64,000 bases of DNA from JAFEDN01 sp963818985 (GTDB taxonomy: Bacteria > Pseudomonadota > Gammaproteobacteria > Coxiellales > Coxiellaceae). Location of the stretch: the NCBI GenBank assembly GCA_963818985.1, contig CAWFUJ010000012.1, positions 124,001 through 188,000 of the forward strand. Direction: 5' to 3'. The notes under the pieces are model-generated. The model was given only the letters and a program-made list of their open reading frames with translations, had not been told where the DNA came from and ran no database searches. The position numbers and the translations under genes are program-made. Below are positions 1 to 9,278 of this stretch, in pieces. The number at the start of each line of letters is the position of its first letter. The stretch's first letter is position 1.

Positions 1-17
1 CCTAATCCATTTGCTTA

Positions 18-178
18 GTCAATATTTCCCACCGCCAGGCGCTAGCTTTGTCGGCGGGTGGCAGAGAAAATTGCTTTTTGCGCGCGGAGCGTAATCGCGA
101 GCACGGAAAAACAATTTTCTCTGCCAGGCCCCGCCATTGCGATTGACCCGCGATTCCCTGGCGGTGGGAAATATTGAC
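18..178 (+). repeat. Palindromic MITE-like element, copy A
   Basis: A 161-bp element bounded by perfect 22-bp inverted repeats at 18-39 and 157-178 (outer end GTCAATATTTCCCACC). A second, nested inverted repeat (GGCAGAGAAAATTG with its complement) lies inside, so the whole unit can fold into a long cruciform. There is no coding capacity of note. A diverged copy in the opposite orientation lies at 8018-8172. It looks like a non-autonomous element or an extragenic palindromic repeat family. Confidence 0.8.
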
Positions 179-239
179 GGGGTTGGTTAAACTCTTAACA
201 CTTCTGTGCATAGGTTAGCCCTGACGGGAGAGGGGAAAT

Positions 240-1451
240 ATGACTAGGGAGAGTCCAAAATTGACGATCGCCAATCACGACCTGATAGCCCAGTGCCATG
301 AACAGGCGCTTATATTATTACGGCAGAATTTGGCTCCAGCCGGCTTAGTAGCAGCTAGTGTAAAAATTTCTCCCGAAACTCGACAATATCATTGTATTTT
401 TGCTCGTGATGTCGGTATTTCCACGCTAGGGATAGTGGTGTGTGGAGATCAAGAGCTACTTGTAGGAGCCTGTCAAAGCTTGCGCACTTTAGCCAAACAT
501 CAAGCGGCCAATGGACAGATTCCTAAATTTGTCGATCCTTATAAAGAGCTGGGTGACTTTTGGTATATGGGGTGCATTGATGCCACGCTATGGTGGCTAT
601 TGGCAATTGATTTCGTCAGCCGTCATACGGCTATTGATTTAAGAGCTGAATTCGCAGAGAAAATTATCGCAGCTATTACCTGGCTACATTGTCAGGAGCA
701 TCCCCGCCTTTGTTTATTACAACAAAATGAGGCGAGTGATTGGGCTGATATCATGCCGCGTTCTGGATTTGTGCTATATACTAATGCCTTATGGTTCCAA
801 GTCAAACGCAGCTATAAATTACCTAAGCTTAAGGAAACTCGTTATCACTTTAATCACTTATTTCATCCTTTTGCCAGCGATTTACCGGAATATCAACGTT
901 TACGTTTGCTCATGCATTTTGTTCGCCAGAAAATTAGTTATCGCGAACTTTATTTAAGCTTTGTTAACTTCTCTTTTTTTGGCAATGAGGGTGATGTCTT
1001 CGGAAATTTATTGGCTATCCTATTTGGCTTGGCTAATCATATTCATGCGGATAGGATATTGCGATCATTGCGTCAAGAACATGTTGAAATGCCGATTCCT
1101 GTCGTAGTCACCTTATCGCCAATCCGTAAAGAGGATCCTCTTTGGCGTACCTATATGGGCCGGCATCGACAAAATTTAGAATACCGTTATCATAACGGTG
1201 GCGCCTGGCCATTTGTCGGCGGATTTTGGGTGGCGGCTTTGGCTGCCTTTGGCCATAAACGGGAAGCCTCGGAGGCTTTAATAAAATTAGCATCCGCAAA
1301 TCAAATAAATGGCTGGCAATTTAACGAATGGTTTCATGGCAAAAGCGGAGAACCGCAAGGGATGCCAGGCCAATCTTGGAATGCGGCCATGTTCCTCCTC
1401 GCCGAATATTCTCTCCAACACCGAGTCTTCAGTATCAAAAATAAGTCCTAG
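240..1451 (+). CDS. Six-hairpin glycosidase-like protein (invertase / amylo-1,6-glucosidase type)
   Basis: A protein of 403 residues with the look of an (alpha/alpha)6-barrel glycosidase, closest by eye to GH100 neutral invertases and bacterial amylo-alpha-1,6-glucosidases. Supporting stretches are FARDVGIST near residue 55, DFWYMGCIDATLWW near residue 104, YRYHNGGAWPFVGGFWVAAL near residue 320, and a C-terminal FNEWFHGKSGEPQGMPGQSW. The ATG follows a GGGAGAGGGG purine run that can act as ribosome-binding site. No signal peptide is visible, so a cytoplasmic role is likely. Its place beside GH15, TPS/TPP and glucan genes fits a debranching or disaccharide-hydrolysing job, but the substrate cannot be read from the sequence. 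Confidence 0.7.
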   Translation: MTRESPKLTIANHDLIAQCHEQALILLRQNLAPAGLVAASVKISPETRQYHCIFARDVGISTLGIVVCGDQELLVGACQSLRTLAKHQAANGQIPKFVDPYKELGDFWYMGCIDATLWWLLAIDFVSRHTAIDLRAEFAEKIIAAITWLHCQEHPRLCLLQQNEASDWADIMPRSGFVLYTNALWFQVKRSYKLPKLKETRYHFNHLFHPFASDLPEYQRLRLLMHFVRQKISYRELYLSFVNFSFFGNEGDVFGNLLAILFGLANHIHADRILRSLRQEHVEMPIPVVVTLSPIRKEDPLWRTYMGRHRQNLEYRYHNGGAWPFVGGFWVAALAAFGHKREASEALIKLASANQINGWQFNEWFHGKSGEPQGMPGQSWNAAMFLLAEYSLQHRVFSIKNKS

Positions 1452-1461
1452 GGCCTTTCGT

Positions 1462-1596
1462 GTCGTCCCGCGGCTTGTCTGCGGGATCCAGCATTGTCCA
1501 GTATTCTACTGAATTAACACGGTATTACTCCAATGATGTATTGTGGGTATAGTCGACACCAAGGAGATGGATCCCGCAGACAAGCCGCGGGACGAC
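1462..1596. repeat. Palindromic element with perfect 29-bp arms
   Basis: Perfect 29-bp inverted repeats at 1462-1490 and 1568-1596 (outer end GTCGTCCCGCGGCTTG) enclose 77 bp. It starts 10 bp after the glycosidase stop codon and may act as a transcript-end structure. Its outer ends resemble those of the palindrome at 11384-11497 (CGTCATCCCGCGGCTTG on one arm), so the two probably belong to one dispersed family. Confidence 0.75.
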
Positions 1597-1719
1597 GTGT
1601 TTTTTCCAGCCAAAATCTGTGTTTAAGAATTCTTTAACACGGCTCTAGTAAACTTTTAGTAGTCCAAAATACAACGAATAAACGAATACTAGCGAAATAG
1701 ATATAAATGAGGTGAAAAA

Positions 1720-2901
1720 ATGAAATCAACGACGATAGGAAAATGGTGGGGTGAAGTTAAAAAAAGCTTGGATGAATTGAAACGTACATATCCTGAATTT
1801 GCGCAAGGAAGTAAACAATTTGCAAATCTTTATGCGGCATCAGTGTCTGGGAGTTATTTGGATGGTGGATGGGCAGTAACAGAAGGCCCGAAGGTTAAGA
1901 AAGCAATGGCTCAATTAACCAACGATCTTCCTTCCTTTGAAGAAAATAAAAAACAACCTAAATATGAACAAGGATCAATAGCCTTACTAAAATCATTTAA
2001 AGGACATCTAGAAAATTATCGCGATGTTAAATATTCTGAGGCTACGAAAAACCTTGCCCGTAAATTTGCTGGGGAAGAGTTAGACGAAACTTTTCCAAAG
2101 AATGCCAGAGGAGCTGAACTATTAGCAGAACTGATTCAAAAAATTGAAGGCAATGGTCAAGCGCTCAATCCAATTGTTGTAGAAGAAAAAAGATCTACTA
2201 CCATCACTACGATTACTATCACTGAAATTACTGAAACAGTCACCTCAAGTGTAACCAGCTTTGAACCTAAGCGAAGTGAAAAAGTAGCAGCTGAATCAAA
2301 AACTCCTAGAGAAAAGATGCAGTATTGTGATGAAAATATTGACACGTATACTAAATACTTTTATAAATTGGTAAAAATAATCAATGAACAACGCCCTGAT
2401 TTGGATAGTCGATCCTTAAATCATCTTCAAAATGAAATTCACAAAGCCAGTGCTAATTTGGAAACATTTTATGATGAAAAGGAAGCCGCGGTGCAGGAGT
2501 TAGTTGATGCGACTGCGAAGATCCTAACTCAGCGTGTGGTTTCTACTAGCAAAGGTTATTTAAGATTAGATCAAAATTCTCAAGCTAAAGTCAAAGAGTT
2601 ATTAACAGCCGTTTTCAGCGGTGAAGATTTCGTTGAATACTTGACTAATTTAGCCAACGTTAAGAGCCAAAGAGAATATGAACAGCGTTTGGATGCAATA
2701 GTTGATACTGTTAAGAGTAAAGTTGAAGCGGCTGTTTATACAAAACTTGGCTCAGGAAGAGGTAATGGCATATATCTGCAAGGTTATGGGCGAGTAGCTG
2801 TCTTATTTGCTGGAAGTAACTTACTCAACAAAGATGGATTAGAAAAAGCTATTTTAGGTAGTCAGGCAGCATCATCTTCGTACTCTTATAGCCCTGCCTG
2901 A
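1720..2901 (+). CDS. Hypothetical protein, helical, Thr-rich linker; possible effector
   Basis: A protein of 393 residues that I do not recognise. The ATG is well supported by a GAGGTG ribosome-binding site 6 bp upstream. Residues 1-140 and 200-330 look helical and charged. They are separated by a low-complexity threonine/isoleucine/valine stretch around residues 160-185 (STTITTITITEITETVTSS) that could be a linker or a beta-rich strand. The C-terminus is serine-rich and ends AASSSYSYSPA. There is no signal peptide or clear membrane segment. Its lone position between two palindromic repeats and its composition are typical of lineage-specific proteins, including Dot/Icm substrates, but that is only inference. 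Confidence 0.6.
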   Translation: MKSTTIGKWWGEVKKSLDELKRTYPEFAQGSKQFANLYAASVSGSYLDGGWAVTEGPKVKKAMAQLTNDLPSFEENKKQPKYEQGSIALLKSFKGHLENYRDVKYSEATKNLARKFAGEELDETFPKNARGAELLAELIQKIEGNGQALNPIVVEEKRSTTITTITITEITETVTSSVTSFEPKRSEKVAAESKTPREKMQYCDENIDTYTKYFYKLVKIINEQRPDLDSRSLNHLQNEIHKASANLETFYDEKEAAVQELVDATAKILTQRVVSTSKGYLRLDQNSQAKVKELLTAVFSGEDFVEYLTNLANVKSQREYEQRLDAIVDTVKSKVEAAVYTKLGSGRGNGIYLQGYGRVAVLFAGSNLLNKDGLEKAILGSQAASSSYSYSPA

Positions 2902-2937
2902 TTTATGAAATAAATCACCTTACGCCATGGGGGACCG

Positions 2938-3007
2938 AAGGGGGAGCTGCGCGAAGCGCTCCCCCTTCATTGCGAGCATCGGCTTTGCCGAGCGGAGCAT
3001 AAAAACA
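2938..3007 (+). repeat. Double-hairpin repeat, copy 1
   Basis: A hairpin with 10-bp arms (AAGGGGGAGC at 2938-2947, complement at 2958-2967) is followed by CATTGCGAGCATCGGCTTTG and a second small stem (CGGCTTTGCCG). A clearly related sequence in the same orientation lies at 37475-37551. It sits between the convergent gene ends at 2901 and 3027 and could also help terminate transcription. Confidence 0.7.
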
Positions 3008-3009
3008 GA

Positions 3010-3041
3010 CTGAATTCTCCCTGTACTCAGGGAGAATTCAG
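3010..3041. terminator. Perfect 14-bp hairpin at convergent gene ends
   Basis: CTGAATTCTCCCTG at 3010-3023 and its exact complement at 3028-3041 form a stem with a 4-nt loop. The hairpin overlaps the stop codon of the leftward GH15 gene. No good poly-T tract follows on either strand, so a role in termination is only plausible. Confidence 0.4.
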
Positions 3042-4829
3042 AGCTAAAATCGCGGCAATGATAGACAAATGGGTTAATGCTTGGGGGAAATTGCCCAACA
3101 TCTGCTTCTTTTCAATGTGATATTCCTCGGCAAAAAGGCCTAAATCATTGCCGGTAGCTGCGGCTTGGTCAAAAACTTGCTGAGATAATTGCTTATTTCC
3201 TTGTCTCGCTAAACAGGCCGCCAACCAAAATGAACAAGCCAGAAATGTACCTTCTTGGCCGCTCATGTCATCGCTGTCATTGGGATAGCGTAACACCAGG
3301 CCATCTTTTTCCAAATCTTGGCGCACAGCTTCTACTGTGCGGATCATGCGTGGATCTTTATAATCGACAAAGCCAAAAAAAGGCAGTAGCAATAAAGAGG
3401 CGTCCATCAATGATGAATTAAAAGACTGGATATAAACACCGCGTTTGGGATCATAGCCTTTTTCTTCGATCAATAGCCGGATTTTATCGCGAACTTCCTT
3501 CCATTTTTCTAAATCGGTATGTTGATTCAAATCTTCCGCTAAACGAATACCTCGATCCAACGCCACCCAGCACATTACTTTAGAGAAAACAAAATGCCGC
3601 GGCTCCCCACGAATTTCCCATATGCCTTGATCAGGTAGTTCCCACACGCGTAACACAGTATTGATAATTTCTACTAAAAAAGTCCAATATTCGATATCAG
3701 GTGAATGGCCACGTTCATGCCAGTTCCAGGCCAATGTCAATAATTCTCCATAAACATCTAATTGTATTTGTTTGTAGGCCGCATTACCGACGCGTACGGG
3801 TTTAGCGCCTCGGTATCCGCTTAAATAATCAAGGGTATGTTCGAATAAATGCCTTTGACCATCTACGCCGAACATGATTTGTATTTGACTAGCGCAGCCG
3901 GCACAACTGCGTTCCATAAATCTTCTGAATCCATCCGCTTCATTGATAAATCCTAAATGGGTCAAAGCATGTACTGAAAAACAGGAATCACGAACCCAAC
4001 TATAGCGATAATCCCAATTACGGCTGCCCCCCGCACTTTCAGGCAAAGAAGTGGTTGCGGCAGCAGCGATTGCACCGGTTGGGGCATTGGATAAACATTT
4101 TAAAACCATCGCTGAGCGTAATGCTAAGTCAGAATAGGGACCTTGATAAGTAGATTTTCCGGCCCATGTTTGCCACCAATGTAACGTTTCATCAAATCGC
4201 AATTTTATTTGTTCAATGGCCGGCACTTCGACGGTCGCCTCATCTAAATCCTCTGGCTTTGCATAGATGATAGAAACATGTATTTTTTGATCGGCTTGCA
4301 AGGTAAAGACGGAGGATAAATGGTGGCGCTCTCGTCTTGCTAAATTAACACTCGAAGAGATCAACAAACCATCGCAGCCGCCGATGGCGATATATGAAAC
4401 CGGATCATAGCGACGGATCCAAGGCTTAATTGCCCCGTAATCAAACCTTGGCATGATCGTCAGTTCCAACTCGAGGTTGCCGCGCAGGCATTCAACCAGA
4501 CGCACAATTTGTCGATAAGGGCGGTGTTCCCCACCCGTATGCATCGTGAAAAAATCATAGATGCGTACTTCAGCATCTTCCGTTTCAAAAGTGGTTTGCA
4601 AAATCATAGAATTATCTAAGTATCGGCGTGATGATTTAAACTCCTTCTTCGGTTTGATTTGACAAAATCCGGCTTTTTCCCAATCTAATAAGCGACCAAA
4701 GCAACTGGCAGAATCAATTCTAGGCATACAGCACCAATCAATAGAGCCTTGTGTAGAAACTAATGCAGCTGAATGACAATCGCCAATATAAGCATAATCG
4801 CTAATAGGGGGTTGTTCTTGTTTCGACAT
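3027..4829 (-). CDS. GH15 family glycoside hydrolase (glucoamylase/trehalase-like)
   Basis: A protein of 600 residues, the usual length of bacterial GH15 proteins. The family start ISDYAYIGDCHSAALVS-TQGSIDWCCMPRIDS is followed by the GH15 signatures NWDYRYSWVRDSCFS near residue 268 and DYLSGYRGAKPVRVGNAAY near residue 335, and by a helical barrel to the end. Members release glucose from alpha-glucans or cleave trehalose; the sequence alone does not decide which. No signal peptide is seen, so it should act in the cytoplasm. It is the third gene of a leftward set with TPS/TPP and the SDR, which favours trehalose or small-glucan turnover. The ATG has GAGGTT just upstream. Confidence 0.85.
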   Translation of the reverse strand: MSKQEQPPISDYAYIGDCHSAALVSTQGSIDWCCMPRIDSASCFGRLLDWEKAGFCQIKPKKEFKSSRRYLDNSMILQTTFETEDAEVRIYDFFTMHTGGEHRPYRQIVRLVECLRGNLELELTIMPRFDYGAIKPWIRRYDPVSYIAIGGCDGLLISSSVNLARRERHHLSSVFTLQADQKIHVSIIYAKPEDLDEATVEVPAIEQIKLRFDETLHWWQTWAGKSTYQGPYSDLALRSAMVLKCLSNAPTGAIAAAATTSLPESAGGSRNWDYRYSWVRDSCFSVHALTHLGFINEADGFRRFMERSCAGCASQIQIMFGVDGQRHLFEHTLDYLSGYRGAKPVRVGNAAYKQIQLDVYGELLTLAWNWHERGHSPDIEYWTFLVEIINTVLRVWELPDQGIWEIRGEPRHFVFSKVMCWVALDRGIRLAEDLNQHTDLEKWKEVRDKIRLLIEEKGYDPKRGVYIQSFNSSLMDASLLLLPFFGFVDYKDPRMIRTVEAVRQDLEKDGLVLRYPNDSDDMSGQEGTFLACSFWLAACLARQGNKQLSQQVFDQAAATGNDLGLFAEEYHIEKKQMLGNFPQALTHLSIIAAILALNSP

Positions 4830-4936
4830 ATTAACCTCTTAACCTTGGTAATCAGGGTATATAAACATGCAAACGCAGAACGTCCCATTCCCCTCTCCCA
4901 TCCGGGAGTTGGACGTTCCTATCCACAAGGTGGTAG

Positions 4937-5746
4937 CTATCCTCCAGTGGTGAAGCCTGGATACAAGCACATTCCACCGTCGACTAGAATCGTTGTCCCT
5001 TGGACGTAATCAGATTCGTCTGAGGCTAACCAGTTTGCGGCAGCGGCAATATCTTCTGGTTCGCCAATTCGTTGGTAAGGAATGAGGGCTAATAGTTCAG
5101 CTTGCGCTTTAGGTGTGATCCATGCGTCGCGATTTATATTGGTTTTGATAGCGCCAGGAGCAATGGCGTTAACGCGAATGTGATGAGGTGACAATTCTTG
5201 CGCCAAAGTTTTCATCAGCATCTCAATTCCGCCTTTGGATGAGGCGTAGTTGCAATGTCCCGCCCAAGGTATAATTTGATGCACCGAACTGATGCAAATA
5301 ATTTTTCCCGCTGCTTTGGAAATTTCTTTGTTGATGCCACGGCGCACAAACTCGCGCGCGGCTTCACGCGCACACAAAAAATAACCGGTCATATTGACAT
5401 TGATTACTGCATTCCATTGGTCCAAAGTCATCTCTAATAAGGGTGCATCTCTTTGAATACCGGCATTATTGACCAAGATGTCAATAGTTCCAAATTCTTT
5501 TATCACGCTAGTAAACATTTGCTTGACTTGATCTTCCTGGCTTACATCTGCTTTTATGGCTAATGCTTTGCCACCCTTATTTTTGATGGTATTGACGACG
5601 GCATCAGCCCCACTTTCATTACCCACGTAATTGACAGCAACGGTTGCACCTGCCTCTGCTAATCTTTCAGCAATCGCTTTGCCGATGCCGGAGCTAGCCC
5701 CAGTGACTAAAGCTCTTTGTCCCTTAAGTGATAAACTATTATTCAT
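4937..5746 (-). CDS. SDR-family oxidoreductase, glucose 1-dehydrogenase-like
   Basis: A classical short-chain dehydrogenase of 269 residues. The cofactor motif TGASSGIGKAIAERL lies near residue 15, NNAG near residue 92, the catalytic Ser in CISSVHQ, and the YxxxK pair in YASSKGG near residue 167. The C-terminus has the typical WLASDESDYVQGTTILVDGG pattern of bacterial glucose 1-dehydrogenases. It probably uses NAD(P)+. The start overlaps the end of the trehalose-6-phosphate synthase gene by 8 bp, so the two are translationally coupled. This fits oxidation of glucose released by the GH15 enzyme or another sugar reaction, but the substrate is not provable here. Confidence 0.85.
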   Translation of the reverse strand: MNNSLSLKGQRALVTGASSGIGKAIAERLAEAGATVAVNYVGNESGADAVVNTIKNKGGKALAIKADVSQEDQVKQMFTSVIKEFGTIDILVNNAGIQRDAPLLEMTLDQWNAVINVNMTGYFLCAREAAREFVRRGINKEISKAAGKIICISSVHQIIPWAGHCNYASSKGGIEMLMKTLAQELSPHHIRVNAIAPGAIKTNINRDAWITPKAQAELLALIPYQRIGEPEDIAAAANWLASDESDYVQGTTILVDGGMCLYPGFTTGG

Positions 5747-7991
5747 TACTGGCCACCATTTCTGTTTGATCTGTGAGAAGTTCAGTTATTTCAAGTAATA
5801 ACTGTTGCGTTTCCTCTGATGAGGGCAAATGATATTTAGCAAATAAATTGGAAGAGCCAATATGAATCGCAAAATTTTGTTGAAGATGCATTTTATACAT
5901 GTCTTCATCGCTTTCATCATTGCCGATGGTAATTAGTAAATCTTCTGGTTTAAATTCTAGTTCATGCAGCATTTTTTCCAACGCATAGCCTTTGTTGACC
6001 AATACATGTCGTATGATTAACATTTTTTTTTCATTATTTACTATAAAAGGAGTGTTTTCTAGTAGTTGGCCTAAAGCAGTTGATAAATCGCGGGCTTGGG
6101 CATTAGCGAAAAGTGATTCCGCTTGCCGATAATGCCACACAATAGAAAATTGTTTTTGTTCTACGTAAGTACCAGGTATGTGGTGGGTATAGCTTTCTAG
6201 TAAGCGAAGAATATCCTTCTCAATGGTGGAGAATTCTTCTGCGCTCAATAAAGGCTGCCAATTTTTCGATCCTTTATTTATCCTAATTAAAGCGCCATGT
6301 TCCGCGACAATATGTAAAGGTAATTCATTAAAAAAAGTTCGGCAAAATTCTATTGTTCTATCAGTCATGAGTATTAATTCTATTTTTGTTTTTTTACCGA
6401 GCTCGGATAATAAATTTAAACAGTCTGCATTAGGTGTTATGTTTTCTGGACGGTTGTCGATTGGATTTAAACTATTATCATAGTCGATGAAAATAAAACA
6501 ACGTTGTGCCGATCCTATGTTTTTTATTAATTGTGTTTGGATTGAGGCGTTTAAAGGCAGAGAATGAATATGATTACGTTTAACGGCTTCTTCCCAATTT
6601 TTGGTAAATGCTCGCAACCAAGCAATATTATCAAATTCAATAATTCTTTGACGTAATTTCACCATGCGCTGATGGCGTTCGGCAGCAGACATTGTTAGGC
6701 CGAGATGTATGGTCTTGGCAAAACTATCGACGTCGTAGGGATTAACCAATAAAGCTTCGCCCATTTCTGCTGCAGCGCCTGCCATTTCGCTCAGGATTAA
6801 TACCCCATCATCATCATCTCGAGCAGCGACGTATTCTTTGCAAACCAAATTCAGCCCATCGCGCAACGGTGTAACAATGGCTATTCTAGCCAATTTATAA
6901 AAAGCAATAATTTCATCTTTAGTAAATGAACGATATAAATATTGAATCGGAGTATACCCAGGTGCACCAAATTCACCATTAATTTGACCAATTAAACGTT
7001 CAACCGTTGCGCGAAGGTCAGAATAACTTTGTATGTTAGTGCGCGATGGGACGCTGATTTGAATATAGGTCACTTTGCCAATATATTGTGGATATTGTTT
7101 TAAAAGTTGGCGGAAAGCCATTAAACGTTCGGGAATCCCTTTGGTATAATCTAAGCGATCAAGCCCAAGCAACACAGTGCAATTGCCAATCTGGTAGGCG
7201 AGTTTCATCACATCCTTTTGTCCACTCGCATTTTCGCTTTCTCTTTGGATCATTTGCACGTCAACGCCTAACGGTTGGGCCACGACTTTTACCCTTCGTC
7301 CATGATAGAGAATTTCGTCGAGATGGGTATGACAACCGAGAATTCGGGTTACGGTGGTTAAGAAATGCCGAACATAATCGTAGGTGTGAAAACCGATAAT
7401 ATCTGCACCTAATAGACCTTGTAACATTTCTCGGCGCGGCTTTAGTATTCTAAAAAGTTCGGAAGAGGGAAAGGGAATATGATGAAAATACGCAATGGAA
7501 AAATCGGGATTGGCTTGGCGTAATAATGCGGGCAAACGCATCAATTGATAATCATGCACCCAAATTTGATCATCAGGTTGGGCGATGGCTAAGATAGCTT
7601 TAGCAAATTTTAAATTAACATTCTCATAGGCTTGCCAATCTTCCCCACTGGGATGAATAGCGCCTGGGAAATAATGAAACAAGGGCCAGATGATATTATT
7701 ACTGGCACCGTTGTAATAAGCTTTATATTCATCCTCATCTAAATCAACAGAAATTAAACGATTTGTGGCTAATTGCTTCTTTAAGCTTTGATAACCTGGG
7801 TCCGATGAGGCAACACCGCTATATCCCACCCACACACTTTGCTCAGATTGATGAATCTCGCGCAATCCAGCGACTAATCCGCCAGTGCTACTTTGAATGA
7901 TAAATTGGCCATCGGCTTGTTTTTCGCTTGTCATTGGCAAACGATTAGAAACCAAAATCATCCGTTTTTTCGATTTATCCATCATCCTCAT
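5739..7991 (-). CDS. Fused trehalose-6-phosphate synthase / phosphatase (OtsA-OtsB)
   Basis: A 750-residue two-domain enzyme. Residues 1 to about 480 are a GT20 trehalose-6-phosphate synthase (SNRLPMT, STGGLVAGLREI, WVHDYQLMRLP, GFHTYDYVRHF, LDRLDYTKGIPERL), which joins UDP-glucose to glucose-6-phosphate. Residues about 490-740 are a HAD phosphatase of the TPP type with IGNDESDEDMY near its end. The nucleophile motif is unusual: FIDYDNSLNPI (D503, D505) instead of the common DYDGTL. A stand-alone OtsB with the canonical motif is encoded at 27654. Two closely spaced ATGs exist (7991 and 7982); either could be used. It heads a leftward operon with the SDR and GH15 genes. Confidence 0.93.
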   Translation of the reverse strand: MRMMDKSKKRMILVSNRLPMTSEKQADGQFIIQSSTGGLVAGLREIHQSEQSVWVGYSGVASSDPGYQSLKKQLATNRLISVDLDEDEYKAYYNGASNNIIWPLFHYFPGAIHPSGEDWQAYENVNLKFAKAILAIAQPDDQIWVHDYQLMRLPALLRQANPDFSIAYFHHIPFPSSELFRILKPRREMLQGLLGADIIGFHTYDYVRHFLTTVTRILGCHTHLDEILYHGRRVKVVAQPLGVDVQMIQRESENASGQKDVMKLAYQIGNCTVLLGLDRLDYTKGIPERLMAFRQLLKQYPQYIGKVTYIQISVPSRTNIQSYSDLRATVERLIGQINGEFGAPGYTPIQYLYRSFTKDEIIAFYKLARIAIVTPLRDGLNLVCKEYVAARDDDDGVLILSEMAGAAAEMGEALLVNPYDVDSFAKTIHLGLTMSAAERHQRMVKLRQRIIEFDNIAWLRAFTKNWEEAVKRNHIHSLPLNASIQTQLIKNIGSAQRCFIFIDYDNSLNPIDNRPENITPNADCLNLLSELGKKTKIELILMTDRTIEFCRTFFNELPLHIVAEHGALIRINKGSKNWQPLLSAEEFSTIEKDILRLLESYTHHIPGTYVEQKQFSIVWHYRQAESLFANAQARDLSTALGQLLENTPFIVNNEKKMLIIRHVLVNKGYALEKMLHELEFKPEDLLITIGNDESDEDMYKMHLQQNFAIHIGSSNLFAKYHLPSSEETQQLLLEITELLTDQTEMVASNE

Positions 7992-8017
7992 CCATAAGTG
8001 AATATAACCCCACCTCC

Positions 8018-8172
8018 GTCAATATTTTCCGTCGCCAGGAATCGCGGGACAATCGCGATGTCGGGTCCTGTCAGAGAAAATTGTTTTTCCGTGCTCGCGA
8101 GTACGCTCCGCGCGCAAAAAGCACAACCTCTGCCACCTGCCGACAAAGCTAGCGCCTGGCGAAAATCTTGAA
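8018..8172 (-). repeat. Palindromic MITE-like element, copy B (degraded end)
   Basis: An inverted-orientation copy of the 18-178 element. The end at 8018 is well kept (GTCAATATTTTCCGTCGCCAGG with few changes) and the inner GAGAAAATTG...CGCGCGGAGCG core is shared. The other terminus, near 8172, has drifted. The two copies bracket the segment 179-8017, which holds the glycosidase, the unknown 1720 gene and the TPS operon. Confidence 0.75.
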
Positions 8173-8244
8173 ATCGATTTCGGTACGTCCTTAGGGTACT
8201 ATAAGGTAAACGAATATCTAGTTAAGTTCAATATCTTAAAGAAG

Positions 8245-9144
8245 TTACCTGCTTCTATACGAAGGAGTAGTAGGTTTATAATCGCTTACTTCAGTGGCTA
8301 GGGGTTTAGGCAATCTTTCATATAAAGTTGTACTGCTTAATATAGCAAATAGCTCCGGGCTTATTTTTTGCTTAAATGCCATACCATCGAGGAATATAGG
8401 ATGATTATCAAAAAATGTGGTAAAAGAGAACTCTTTAGATTGAGTATTAGGCAGTATTATTCGGACAATCGCTAAAAGCTCATCGTTAAAATTTTTAATA
8501 ATATCTTGTTGGCTACTTGCGGTTAGTTGTAAAAATTCAGGCAAACTCAACAGCAACTTCTGGTTATTCTTTGAGATTTTCTTAACTGTACTTAATGTTA
8601 ATTTTAAAACTTCATTGCTTTTGGTAGCTAAAGATGCTTGTGCTTTAGTTTGAAACTTTGTCACTACATATCTTAGCTGTCCTTCTAGTTGTTTAGTGGC
8701 TATCGGATCCCGCCATAATGATAAGAGCAGCAATAAACCTGATGCTACGTAGGATTTATGTTTTTGGAGCCATTGGTTAATATTGTTTTCTTGCTCAACA
8801 AGCCAGGTAATAAGCGATGTAATTCCATCGGTAATGATAAGAGCTTGTTTGCTTTCGCTGGCTATGATCTCATAAGGGAAGTCGTAGCGACAAATAATTT
8901 TCCCAAGATCTTTCATGAAATCGTCATATTTTTTCTTAAAATTATCGATGACTTCTTGTTTATTAGTGCTTGGATCTAACAGGTCTAACTTTAGACCATA
9001 ATACATATTATCTAAAGTTTTTTTCCATGGATTAAGAATGTCTTTGGTTTCAAGTGGAGAGATCCACTTTGAGGACGTGGGTACTTTATTTTCAGCTTGG
9101 CTACTTTTCCTCAATAACGTGAATTTAAATATAGATGTTCTCAC
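8245..9144 (-). CDS. Hypothetical protein, helical
   Basis: A 299-residue protein that I do not recognise. The start is a GTG with a strong AGGAGGGG ribosome-binding site 7 bp upstream, which makes this start convincing. It is mostly alpha-helical and lysine-rich, with a short hydrophobic stretch SGLLLLLSLW near residue 135 that is too short and polar-flanked to be a sure membrane span. The tail ends DYKPTTPSYRSR. It is divergent from the 694-residue gene at 9279, with 134 bp between them, so the two may share a control region. A host-directed role is possible but not shown. Confidence 0.55.
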   Translation of the reverse strand: MRTSIFKFTLLRKSSQAENKVPTSSKWISPLETKDILNPWKKTLDNMYYGLKLDLLDPSTNKQEVIDNFKKKYDDFMKDLGKIICRYDFPYEIIASESKQALIITDGITSLITWLVEQENNINQWLQKHKSYVASGLLLLLSLWRDPIATKQLEGQLRYVVTKFQTKAQASLATKSNEVLKLTLSTVKKISKNNQKLLLSLPEFLQLTASSQQDIIKNFNDELLAIVRIILPNTQSKEFSFTTFFDNHPIFLDGMAFKQKISPELFAILSSTTLYERLPKPLATEVSDYKPTTPSYRSR

Positions 9145-9235
9145 AGTGTCCCCTCCTTTTTAAGTATGCAATTCTATCACCAAATTTGGATATTTCATAG
9201 CTTTATTGATTAATATTTCGTTAAGTCGGGGGCTG

Positions 9236-9241
9236 TATAAT
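9236..9241 (+). promoter_or_regulatory. Candidate -10 box upstream of the 9279 gene
   Basis: A perfect TATAAT lies 37 bp before the ATG at 9279. No good -35 hexamer sits at the standard spacing (TTGATT at 9206-9211 is too far), so this is a weak call. Confidence 0.3.
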
Positions 9242-9278
9242 AGCAAAATACATTAGAAATCATTAATATGTATATTTA

